From Hippopus hippopus (lineage: Eukaryota; Mollusca; Bivalvia; Cardiida; Cardiidae): a DNA stretch of 64,000 nucleotides. How positions within the stretch are numbered: the stretch's first letter is position 1; each line of letters starts with the position of its first letter. The stretch is taken from the NCBI GenBank assembly GCA_946811185.2, contig OX328105.1, forward strand, positions 33,421,394 through 33,485,393. Reading direction: 5' to 3'. The notes under the pieces were generated by a model. That model was not told where the DNA came from and did no database searches. It worked only from the letters and a program-made list of their open reading frames with translations. The position numbers were made by a program, and so were the translations under genes. Shown one piece after another: positions 34,804-45,486 of the stretch.

Positions 34804-35718
34804 TTAACCCTCTACCAGACAACGAAATTTTAGCCTTGTCCAAATTGAAAGCATATGCAGACAACAATTTCAATGTGGCCCAAATGCTTTAATTTTTATT
34901 TGTTAGAGTAGAAAACATTGCAGGAAAAGGAGAAAATACTGGTTACCAGCATTTTCTCCTTTTCCCACAATGTTTTCAAAAGGCTTCTTTCCAGCATCAT
35001 TAAAATCGGCATTGTGTGGTAAAGGGTTAACACAGATTACATATTCACTGAGTCACAAGCAACATGTACAAAAAAAATAACCCTTTACCAAATAATTCTC
35101 TGTTAAATCCACCAAGCTGAGGATGTTTGTTGAAAACATTGTGGAAAAAGTAGAAAATGGTAGTTACCAGAATTTCCTCCCTTTTTCACATTATTTTCTA
35201 CCATTTCAAAGACAGAAATAATATTCTAAGCTGTAGATCTACTGAATCTGTTGTTTGTAAATGCTTTAAAGTAAGTCTAGTCTAAAATTTTCTTATTTGG
35301 GAAAGAGTTAAAGGAATAATTCAATCAATGACAGACATTAGGGATGATATGAAAATGTACCGGTAAACACTTTCCATTCTTTTAGAAGAAAAAAATGTGT
35401 GTTTTTTTCTTACAATTCTTGTTGTAATAACGGAACAGAAAAGCAACTTGAAGCAAAACAAAAAATTCTCATTTTCATTTGTGATAATTTGGGTTTAACC
35501 CTGTATCAAATGATCTTTTTAAAACAACCTTTTAAAAAGAAAGCTTTAAAAATAATGTTGGAGGAGGAGAAAATGCTGGGAATAATCATTTTCTCCTCCT
35601 CCCACAATGCTTTCTACTTGTTTGAAGACAAATATAACTTGAGCTAAAATTAATTTATTGCCTCCAAAGTCTTTTTATTTGGACAAGTCTAAAATTTTAA
35701 CATTTGGCAAAGGGTTAA
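34804..35718. mobile_element. Three palindromic MITEs
   Basis: An intact copy spans 34804-35030, with TTAA on both sides. A reversed copy spans about 35080-35312. A third spans about 35496-35718, whose stem (GGAGGAGGAGAAAATG against CATTTTCTCCTCCTCC) carries paired substitutions relative to the family. The plus-strand frame at 35399-35647 is repeat-derived. Confidence 0.75.
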
Positions 35719-36808
35719 GGTCCTTAAAATCACATGCTTTACGCTGATAATTTCTTTAATGGCTGTAAAAAATCCCTTTGGTTTATTCACCCTCAAACAT
35801 GTTTTAAGTTAATGTGTCTGATAGACACACATCATGTTTAGATACTTCATGTATCATACCTATCAATTTGAAAGACATGGTGCTGGTTTAAACGATTCAT
35901 CTTTTTGTTAAAACTTTGTTTCTTCATTTTGTATCTTTCAGCTAATGGAATACTTTGAACAAGACAACAAACCTCAAACTTAAGAAACTTTTACATGGTA
36001 CCTCTTGTAGATTCCCCCTCATAAACCCTGAAGCTCAAGAGCCAATGATTTCTGAGCCGAAAGAGTCAAAACCAATTTTGAATAAGTGTCAAAACCATAA
36101 TTTTAAGAGTAAAACCTTAAGGAAACCCTTCCATGCAAGTTCATGACATTTAAAAATCTCTGTCACTTGTATAAAAATTCACAAAAAATTGGGTAAAAAC
36201 ATTTTGTTCATGTTGAGTACAATAATTTTGTAATTCATATTTACATGTACATGTATTAGATAGATATCATTTAGTCCTCAGCTCTTACATCCTGCAAGTT
36301 TTTATCAGTACAAGAAATATGTTATTTATCAAATTATTTCAAGCAAAAATATTAAATTATCCACGAGTTGCCCCATTTACTTATACTGGTATAATTCATA
36401 ACAGCTATGGTAATTTAGTGACGATAGAATAGATCTACATCTGTATGTGATTGATAAAAAGTCAACAAAATTCTGTACCAATAATCTTATACAAGACAGT
36501 TTGTCTCACAGATTGTTAATGTATGTTTCACCTATTTTGCAGTCTACAGTTTAAATACCTTTGGAGTAGATAAAGAATGCAAGGGGACAATGTACTTGAT
36601 ATGTATATTTTTGTATTATTGTATGTTAGACTAGAGGCCTTTATTTACAGTAAAAGTGTTGTAGCATGTTGTATTTTTTTTGTATTTATTGTTGATTATT
36701 CTAAGTTTTCCACAGTGGTATGTGCTTTTGATTTCTATTCACCTATTAGATATTGTTATTCACCTGTTAGATATTGTTGAATTTAAAAAAAAAATGAAGT
36801 ATAAACAA
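35719..36808. other. Intron-like sequence with one weak exon candidate
   Basis: A good plus-strand acceptor (TTTTGTATCTTTCAG) ends at 35941 and is followed by 13 codons (LMEYFEQDNKPQT) and TAA. That could be a terminal exon, but no partner exon is found. The rest is AT-rich and featureless. Confidence 0.25.
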
Positions 36809-38016
36809 GAGGGCCATGATAGCCCTGGGTTTCCTGAGCCTTTTTGACCTTACAAGACCCATTTCAAATCTCTCTCTCTCAAGATATCAAGATAAGCATT
36901 TAAACAACTTTCATGACTACTGGACTGAAAATGAGGCGTCTAGGGTGTACACAAGCTTTTCTAATATTTGTCTCTGTGACCTACTGTTTTGCCAAACTCG
37001 GCCCATTCTTAAACTCCATGTAGATATCATTAAGATAAACATTCTCACCAACTCACATGAGTTTTGGACTAAAAAGGTGACCCCAAGAGTGTACACAAGG
37101 TTTTTCCGAGATATGTCACAGTGACCTACTTTTGGACCTGATGTGGCTTACTTCCAAATCTGTCTCAAGACATCATCAAGACAAACATTCTGATCAAAAA
37201 CATTCTGATGAATTCTTATGAGTACTGGACTGAAAATGCAACCTTTAGTGTGTCTACTTTGTGAACAAACACATCCTAATTATCATCTAAACAAACATTC
37301 CAACCAATTTTCGTGAGTTTTTGACTGAAAATGTGGCCTGTGAACACAAGGTTTTTCAAAGAATTGGCCTGGCAACCTAGTTTTTGACCCAACATGTGTT
37401 TTGCCCATTCTCGAACTCATCCAAGATTTTATCAAGTCAAACATTCTTACTAATTTTATGAGTTTTGGGCTGAAAGTATGACCTCTAGAACGTACACAAG
37501 GCTTTTCAAAGATGTGACAAGATGACCTACTTGTTGACCCTATGTGACCCATTTTATGATTCATTAATGATGTTTTCAAGACATACATTCTGACTAACTT
37601 CAATGTACTGAAAATATGGCCTCTAGAGTGAACACAATGGTTTTTTATTTGACCTGGTGACCTAGTTTTTTACTGACACAACCTATTTTCAAAGTGGTCT
37701 GAGATAATATCAGACCCAACATTTTGACTAACTTTCATTAGTATTGAACCGAAAATGTGGTCTCTGGAGTATACACAAGGTTTTTCCAAGATTTGACCTG
37801 GTTAATTATATTTTTTGACCCAATACTTTCAAAGATACCATCAAGACGAACATCCTGACTGGAGTTCATGAGTATTGGATTAAAATGTAGCCCCTAGTGT
37901 GTACACAAAGTAAAAATTGATGATGATGCAGGACAGATGACACATGGCGACCAACCATTGCTGATGCAACACAATCACAAAAGCTCACCTAGAGCACTTT
38001 GTGCTCAAGTAGCGCT
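36809..38016 (+). repeat. Bivalve tandem-core element, copy 2
   Basis: It starts GAGGGCCATGATAGCCCT and ends with GCTCACCTAGAGCACTTTGT and CTCAAGT. Between these are about eight diverged units of ~145 bp with GTGACCTA, ATATCATCAAGACAAACATT and ATGAGTATTGGACTGAAAA blocks. It is longer than copy 1 at 25-953. Open frames on both strands are repeat-derived. Confidence 0.75.
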
Positions 38017-39004
38017 CCTAGCCTCTATGATATTGTGCCATTTTTTTTTACTTATGCAAACTTGAAACAATGTACTAGGAATCGCTCTTTATCTTTTTTT
38101 TCTATTGAAACCGATTTCCAAGACACTGAATTTACAAGACGGATAATAATGACTTTATAGAGCTCTACATGCCATCATGATGCAACATACTTTTGTACCC
38201 TTACTTTATTTTGATTATTCATGGTTTGTACTGTGTTAGGGAAGCCTGTCACAATCTGAGGGCAGATCACAACCTTGTCAAATTGCTGCTAGAAATTGGT
38301 AATTTGATGCAACATGTCAGAGTTTCCTATGCTGGAACAGTATACGTTGGCATACTCATTTAGTATCTACTGAAAATCAGTTAACCATCAATTATCATTG
38401 TTTAAAGATGAAAATCTCAAATATAAACCTCATTTTCTCCTAATATATATTTTACACAATATCAGGAATTCAAGGTATCTGTTTAGTTTGTACATTCTTC
38501 AGCATTAGAGTTGACCTTTAACTACCCTATGTAAAGTGACTCTTACCTCATCTATGTCCACTTCTCATCAAATCGCACATCTACAAAGATAAGAAAAAAT
38601 TAATCCTGGTGATTCCTTATATCAAATTTCAACAAGAGCACAGCATGCTGGTGCCAACACTTGGCTGCAAGTGCTTGACTTTCAGTGAAAATTTTAAGTC
38701 AAAAAAGGAGCATAACTGTGTAAAAAAATACTGTGAAGATTACCTGCTCCTGTTGTATGAGTTTCCCTTTAGATAGCTTACAGCTTCGTCCATGTATGAA
38801 ATAAGTATCTCAATAATAACAGAGATATTACAAAATGTAAGTTTCTTGCACCAGGACTATGACAAAAACTTGTTTTCTTCAAGCACAGTGAAGCTAATAG
38901 AGTAATCAAGAACCAAACTAAACTTCAAGGTGTTGCATGTATAGAAAGGGGTATTTCTAAAATCTACTTGTGCATGTAAATTTCATCAACACACCAGTGA
39001 TATC
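38017..39004. other. Intron-like sequence with dispersed bivalve repeat
   Basis: The part from about 38630 to 38900 (ACAAGAGCACAGCATGCTGG, AAAAAAGGAGCATAACTGTG, GCACCAGGACTATGACAAA) resembles a dispersed repeat commonly seen in bivalve DNA. No coding signals were found apart from the microexon given separately. Confidence 0.4.
38547..38580 (-). other. Candidate 34-nt 5' leader microexon
   Basis: On the minus strand a strong T-rich acceptor (TTTTTTCTTATCTTTGTAG) precedes 34 nt, followed by GTAAGAGTC. All three frames contain a stop, so it can only be untranslated. It begins with ATG and holds a ten-codon upstream frame ending TGA. It lies upstream of the leader exon at 24632-24720 on the same strand and may belong to that gene. 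Confidence 0.4.
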
Positions 39005-40165
39005 AAAATTTTAAAGCTTTTGAAGACAAAAAGTTTAAAGTGACACAAATTTATAGTGAAATGTTCCTTTGAAAACGTTGAATACATTGTGGGAAAGAAA
39101 AAAAATGATGGTTATCAGCTTTTTTCATCTGTATGTTTTCAAATTGGACAAGTCTAAAATTTTGCTGTTTGGTAGAGAGATAAACAAGGAAATTTACAAT
39201 CTTGGAACAAGTCCCCCCAATAGACACACAACACCTGTCAAACCTGGTCTTTTCCATTTTTTCCAGACAAAATGCAAATCACCATGCAACCCAACTTTTA
39301 ACAACTCTGAGGAGGAAAGGCTTTTGAAAACATTGTGGTAAAGGAGAAAATGCTGATAAACAGCATTTTCTCCTTTTTCTCACAATATTTCCTATCCTGA
39401 GAGTGATAAATTTCAACTCAGTCACCTTTATTTTGTCATCTGCAAAAGCTTTCAATTTCAGCTAGTCTCAAAATTTGTCATTTGGTAAAGAGTTAATGTT
39501 GTACTTCCAAGAGATATTACAGCATTTTGTTCAATAAATCAGCCCAAGAAAATTTTTATATATGCTAGCATTGTTATTCATCTTAGATCAGTTTGCATGT
39601 TCGTGCTGTCTGACCTTGCTCTTGTTTAGCATGATCATACTGCACAGAATATGCAGTTTGATCTGGGACATGATATCAAGATTAGACTCTAGTAATATGT
39701 TCTGAAGACTCAAATCTTTGTTAACCCTTTGCCAAACATTTCTGTATTATAACTCTTTGTCAAACATTTCCATAATTGAACAACTGATGAAAAAAACTAT
39801 GAAAATTTTGTGGGAAAAGGAGAAAGTGACTGTAGTCAGCATTTTCTCCTTAATCCACAATGTTTTAACTCTATCACAAGAAACAAGCTTCAGGGCAACA
39901 AGGGCAAAGAAGTCACCTTCTATGGCTTCACTTCGCCTTATCAAGCTTGCACAGCGAAAAAACTTCGCCCTAAAAAATTCCTGACCTGACTGCTCATGAT
40001 GATACCAATCTTCATTTGAGCCACTTTCATTTTTGTCATTTGCAATGCTTTCATTTCCATAAACAATTCCATAAACATCATTGTGTGGCAAAGGGTTAAT
40101 GCCTCTGTAATGTAGAGCTTTTGAAAACAAATTGGGTAAAGGAGAAAATGCAGATTATTACTCAA
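39005..40165. mobile_element. Palindromic MITE cluster with a nested short element
   Basis: Copies stand at about 39005-39183 (worn), 39285-39497 (reversed), 39721-40107 (interrupted) and 40108-40165 (half). The third is split at about 39885-39990 by a ~105-bp insert running from CAGGGCAACAAGGGC to TTCCTGACCTG; the remainder up to GGCAAAGGGTTAA follows. A relative of this insert lies at about 45660-45765. Confidence 0.6.
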
Positions 40166-40750
40166 ACAAATTGACATGAATTAAATTACCTCTATTACCA
40201 TATCTGGGCTCTTTTTGCTTCTATAATAGAGGCCGATATTCAGTGACTTCCCAATTGCAAAAAGCATTTTTTTCCCCCCAATTTTGGAGAAAAAAATTCC
40301 CAATTTTGGAGAAAGTATTTCCCATAATACGATGCTGAAATTCCCAATAAGTTTAAATACCAATATCTCGTAAGCTGTTTTACATGATCAGACATAAAAC
40401 TTTTGTTATTTAGCAGCGAATGAAACCGAAATGACTCGGCTGACTGCGTTGCACTATGGCCGAAATGTTGCGATTTCTTGGTGCCACATGGTTTGTTTAA
40501 TGGAGGCAATGTTAGCTGAACCGAGTTATTTTTCGTGCATTATAACACCGCACATAGACTTGACACTGTTGTTATTTCCCTACCATTCTGTATTAAATCC
40601 TTTGACATGTTATATAATATTTTGTCTTGTATAAAACCTTACAGGTGACAAAAGAAGTTATTTTTAATTTAACACTGTGGAACATATTCTTACTCGGTTG
40701 CAGTAAACCTATTTAAAAAAAAAAAACAAGCACGCTCCATATCCAAGTAA
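40166..40750. other. No recognised feature
   Basis: It contains CCCAATTTTGGAGAAA twice in close tandem (40270-40320) and otherwise unremarkable AT-rich sequence. Confidence 0.4.
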
Positions 40751-40753
40751 AAC

Positions 40754-40957
40754 ATGTCAAGAACCAGGAAACATTACAAAAAGTTTGTTAAAAGGGCTGC
40801 AGACAATAAAGGCCAGCGCAGCCTTTTTACTTTCATTGTGAAACGTTTAAATTCTTTGCCGATCGATCTGCAGGTAATCAAATCTCTGCATACTGAGTCT
40901 CAATCTGAAGTACCGGTTCTGTCGGACATCGCCGATCTCCCGTTGTCTGAGGACTAG
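40754..40957 (+). CDS. Small basic open frame, possible TE exon
   Basis: The frame of 67 codons starts MSRTRKHYKKFVKRAADNKG and has balanced codon use and a higher GC content than its surroundings. It includes QRSLFTFIVKR, an N-terminal pattern of the kind that precedes zinc-finger or dimerisation domains in some transposase-derived proteins. A donor-like CAG/GTAATC occurs at 40873, so a shorter exon is possible. I cannot name the product. It lies just outside the CAGGG-ended element at 41206. Confidence 0.3.
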   Translation: MSRTRKHYKKFVKRAADNKGQRSLFTFIVKRLNSLPIDLQVIKSLHTESQSEVPVLSDIADLPLSED

Positions 40958-41448
40958 ACAATTATTATATTATCACTGCACATGATGCAAACTCTACATC
41001 TATAGACATAATTTCAAAGCCTAGCCCTGCAACTTCCACAAATAATGACTCCCTTGTATCATATGATGGCCAGAAAGCCGTTCTGCTGAAGTATTAATTC
41101 CAGCATCCATGGGTGTACCACTTAGTGTTAAAAAAGGGCTATAAGCCTGTATGTGTAAATACTGCGAGATATTTGGCCATGGTTTAAGCAGTTATAGTGT
41201 AACTGCAGGGTTCTGCCCAGAAATCAAATCCATTGGGACAAATGGCCCACTGGGTTTGAAAAAAGTGGGCCATTTCAGAAAATATGGGGCCCAAGTGAAT
41301 TTTCCATATGCCGCCAATGGTTTATCAGCATTTTAGACAAGTTGGTAAGACTTTGGGACTGTTAGACTATTCATACATGTAATGTGTGCATTCCAATACC
41401 TTGTTTTGAAAATTAAAGATAACATGTGTAAATTGTGAAACTAATCAT

Positions 41449-42323
41449 TAGGGCTGACTATCGGCCCGAAAAATGACTATCACGATATTTCTACTATCGC
41501 AGTCCTGATTAATATCATGATACTATCACTATCGTGAGAACCATATCTTGATGCATCACGATACTATCGGGTTGTATAAAATCTTCCTTAAATACACGGT
41601 CTCTGGCAGTTGTTTGCCGGGGCTCGCCAGCAAATGTCGGATGTTTGCCCTGCAAATTTGTCGTGTTCCCACTGTGTTTCAGTATCATATAACATAGTCT
41701 ATGCTACTCATTTTTTAATCATTCTCTTCCTCTTTAAGAAATCCGAAATGGGTCCAAAAACTGGCCTTACAAACTTTGTTTTTCACAAAATTAGCAGCCA
41801 TTACAGACGACATAAATTTATACGTATACAGACACGCTGGATTAGTAAGTACAAAAGAGTATGCAAAGTCGATCATTAACAATAAATAACATTTTCGATT
41901 ATTTGTCAATTATTCCAGCTATTGAGTACGAAAATATGAAAATTAACTCAAATTTCAGACAAAAGTTAACAGAAAAAGATAAAGAGAAATTTTTAATGTC
42001 TTCTCGAACATATGGAATCGATTTTTAATGTCCAAAAGGTATATACCAAAAACTGAAATCGAGCATGCCTTAGAGTAAACATGAAAGAAGCCATGAATCA
42101 ATTTTTATTCACTCTTTTATTCTGTTAAGAAAAAAAGCAGATTAGATCAAGTAAGTAAAGTTAGCAAACTAACAATAATGTCATGGTTTAATTATCGAAA
42201 CTATCGATTGTTGAACAAACTATCGGCGACTGTTATCGATGTCGGACATAGCAATCGATGCATCACTATCGGGACAGTCACAATCGCAATGCATCGATGC
42301 ATCGATGTATCATTACACCCCTA
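41449..42323. mobile_element. hAT-like MITE nested in the 3.17-kb element
   Basis: Its ends read TAGGGCTGACTATC and, mirrored, TAGGGGTGTAATGATACA, a form well known for hAT termini. The flanks CTAATCAT (41441-41448) and CTACTCAT (42324-42331) are an 8-bp target duplication with one difference. ATCGATGCATCGATG-type repeats fill both ends. The frames at 41610-41909 are not transposase. Confidence 0.65.
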
Positions 42324-42875
42324 CTACTCATTCTATCTGCACATTTATCTGTTGTACTATTTCTCTAGCCATTGAGGATTAAATGTCATTTTCTCTTTAT
42401 TTTTTTTGTCTGACAAGTAGTGGTGGGCTGATGATCGACTATAGTCGAAAGTCAGTTGGTTTTGGCCTCCGATTCCAATAATTGATTGAGAAATCCCAGA
42501 ATTGATTGTCGTCGGTTCCTGAACTGGCTCGGTCCCAAAACTTGAATTCTGGTTTTTAGCGCTTTGTTTTGTGACTGATGTTAATCACACTCTTGGGTTC
42601 AACATAGTGGATAACAAACACGAAAATTGGCCGGAAAAATGGGAAAGAAATTTTTGTCCATGGATGTCTTGACAAAACTTGACAACTCGGCAAGTTTCTC
42701 ATTTGATCCCTGAGCCCGGGTTTTGACACTTGGAAATTTAAAATGACCTGTCTTTGACGCTGAAAAATATCTGCCTAAATGTCAATCTGACGCATGAAAT
42801 TATCGTCTAGAGCTTCATATAGCCTAGCTTGTGCGCATCCCGCAGAAATATGGGCTAAACATGATTAGTATAAAA
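42324..42875. other. Remainder of the 3.17-kb element
   Basis: Near 42418 there is another transposon-like left end (GTAGTGGTGGGCTGATGATC) with ATCGACTATAGTCGA after it. I found no matching right end. Confidence 0.35.
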
Positions 42876-44163
42876 CAGGGCTTCCCCTGCAAGTTTTAAT
42901 TTTTGCGCCATCAAATTCGCCAGCTCAAAAAAATTGGGGCCAGTAGGAGCCAACTGAGGTAGCCACATAGTACATTAGACGCTTCAGTTTATTGGCCCAT
43001 GTTAAAGCTACTAAATCCATTGCTCACTATAATACTGTACATGCTTACTTATGTTCCTTTATCCCCAAGGGTTTTCAAGGTTGTGAGCTACAGGGACACA
43101 GAAGTTGTATTTGAACAGTAATACAGCGCTGTAATTCTAAAGCTGCAAACCTGTTAGAATTCCTTGAGTTTTAATGAAATTAAAGATGAAATTTGGTATT
43201 GTGTGGTAAAGGGTTTAATAAATCATTTCTTTTTATCTTAAAAAATACTAATTTTGTTAAAGAGTCCTTTTATTCTGGTCTTTTCTCTCTGTATGAGTGT
43301 CCTATACCTTCTCTGGCACTTGTTCCAGTGCTATCACTGTAAGACAAAGTAGCCTACAAATTCCCCCCCCCCCTTACTATTCAACATTTTCATGTCATAA
43401 AATCAGTCGAGTTTTTTCCTCATTATTTAGACATGTATTTTAGCACCCATTTATTGTTTTATACATATATTTGGGTAAATTTACTGTTTGAAGTCATTAT
43501 CAATGCCAGAAAGACAGTCTGAAGTGCTTCTGATAGGACAACGTCAACTGACAATTTGTTGTGTCATGGGTTTTCACGTTTTTTGCGACGATCCATTTTT
43601 CATGTCCGTTAATTTTCGGAAAATTATTTCCACATGATTTGATATAAAATTTTCATTAAGGGTGGCAGCTAACTTCAAAATCTGTCATTTTACGCTATAT
43701 AAGCGGATCAATACCATTAACACGTTTTTCATTAATGGTAAGTACACACAATAAAATGCTAACCAGCGAGAGGATGCTTACCAGGTAAGGCAGAATCAAG
43801 GCGTGGCTTTAGAAATTATGGGCGGTAACTAAATCTTGTATCTGGTTTCTGATTGGTTCGAAATTCCTGTGTGCACAACGGGGCGTGGCGAAATCGACAT
43901 TTGACTGATTAGCTTTATGTGGTGTGTATGCAAGTCTGGTGTGTAATTAGACAAAACTGTTAATGATTGATTAGGTGTGATAAACAGTAAGGCGGGCATC
44001 CTTCACACTTGAAACATATTGTTTTAGTCGGAGTTAAGATCTTGTAAGAATTATTTATAGGCATTTACTTGTCGCCAGTACATTCGCCAGTGCTTCATTT
44101 TTGGTGCCATTTTTTCTTAATTTTCGCATTTGGCGACACTGGCGATCGACAGCGGGAGCCCTG
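42876..44163. mobile_element. 1.29-kb CAGGGCT-ended element
   Basis: The left end CAGGGCTTCCCCTGC and mirrored right end CAGGGCTCCCGCTGT match at 12 of 15 positions, flanked by TAAAA on both sides (42871-42875, 44164-44168). It contains a MITE tail at about 43175-43220 (GTGTGGTAAAGGGTTTAA) and a poly-C run at 43364. Confidence 0.6.
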
Positions 44164-44547
44164 TAAAATGCAAAGGACACCAGCATGATAATGAAGCTGG
44201 GGAACCATATCAATTTCTATTTTGGACCAGGCTAAAACCCTGAAACTATGTCGCGGAAGTCAGATTTTGTCGTTTTTTAATTTAGAAAAATTTGGCGCGC
44301 CCTCTGGCCCATCTATTTGAACTTTTTGCGCCCTCTGCTATTTTTTAGCGCAAGGGCGCGTCCTGGGCAGAACCCTGTAACTGTTAAATTTGTTTCAATT
44401 ATTAAATTGTTGCAACTTTCTATTTAAGTATGTACACTGCCATTAATTATGCCCCCCTTCAACGAAGTGGGTGTATATATTGCTTTGCTAATGTCGGTCG
44501 GTCCGTCGGTCCATCGGTCGGTTCGTCGGTCCGTCGGTAGACCTTAC

Positions 44548-45480
44548 CTTGTCTGGATGATAACTAGACACAGAATTGACCTAGGTTCGTCAAATTTGGC
44601 ACAGACATGCATCTTGGAGTGTAGATGATCCCTATTGATTTTAGGTCAATCGGTCAAAGGTCAAGGTCACAGTGACCGTCAACATGTTGATATATAGACC
44701 AAATCTTGTCCGGATGATAACTAGACACAGAATTGACCTAGGTTCGTCAAATTTGGCACAGACATGCGTCTCGGAGTGTAGATGATCCCTATTGATTTTG
44801 AGGTCAATCGGTCAAAGGTCAAGGTCACAGTGACCGTCAACATGTTGATATATAGACCAAACCTTGTCCTGATGATAACTAGACACAGAATTTACCTAGG
44901 TTCGTCAAATATGGCATAGATATGCGTCTTGGAGTGTAGACGATCCCTATTGATTTTGAGGTCAATCAGTCAAAGGTCAAGGTCATAGTGACCGTCAACA
45001 TGTTGATATTTAGACCAAACCTTGTCCGGATGATAACTAGACACAGAATTGACATAGGTTCGTCAAATTTGGCACAGACATGCGTCTCCAAGTGTAGATG
45101 ATCCCTATTGATTTTGAGGTCAATCGGTCAGTGGTCAAGGTCACAGTGACCGTCAACATGTTGATATATAGACCAAACCTTGTCCGGATGATAACTAGAC
45201 ACAGAATTGACCTAGGTTTGTCAAATTTGGCACAGACATGCGTCTCAGAGTGTAGATGATCCCTATTGATTTTGAGGTCAATCGGTTAAAGGTCAAGGTC
45301 ACAGTGACCGTCAACATGTTGATATATAGACCAAACCTTGTCCAGATGATAACTAGACAGAATTGACATAGGTTCTTCAAATTCTGTACAGATATTCATC
45401 TCGGAGTGTAAATGACCCTATCGATTTTGAGATTAATCCATCAAAGGTCAAGGTCACAGTGGCCTTTAACTAAATGATAT
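44548..45480 (+). repeat. ~158-bp satellite-like core units
   Basis: CTTGTCCGGATGATAACTAG recurs at 44548, 44704, 44863, 45021, 45179 and 45337. Each unit includes GGTCAAAGGTCAAGGTCACA and ATGTTGATATATAGACCAAA. A seventh, partial unit resumes at 47338 after the insertion. Confidence 0.9.
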
Positions 45481-45486
45481 ATAGAC

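Larger units (their letters stand above)
41206..44377. mobile_element. 3.17-kb element with perfect 15-bp TIR
   Basis: CAGGGTTCTGCCCAG at 41206-41220 is the exact reverse complement of 44363-44377. Both ends are flanked by TAACTG (41200-41205 and 44378-44383). It contains at least two further transposons (41449-42323 and 42876-44163). No transposase is readable. CAGGG ends are common in hAT elements, but the flanking repeat is shorter than the usual 8 bp, so the class is uncertain. Confidence 0.75.

Noticed and set aside
39747..40130. 127-codon minus-strand frame
   Set aside because: It crosses a palindromic MITE and a nested short insertion; composition follows the repeats.
44548..45480. 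CRISPR-like regular spacing
   Set aside because: Units are ~158 bp and similar throughout with no unique spacers; this is a satellite core of a known bivalve element type.
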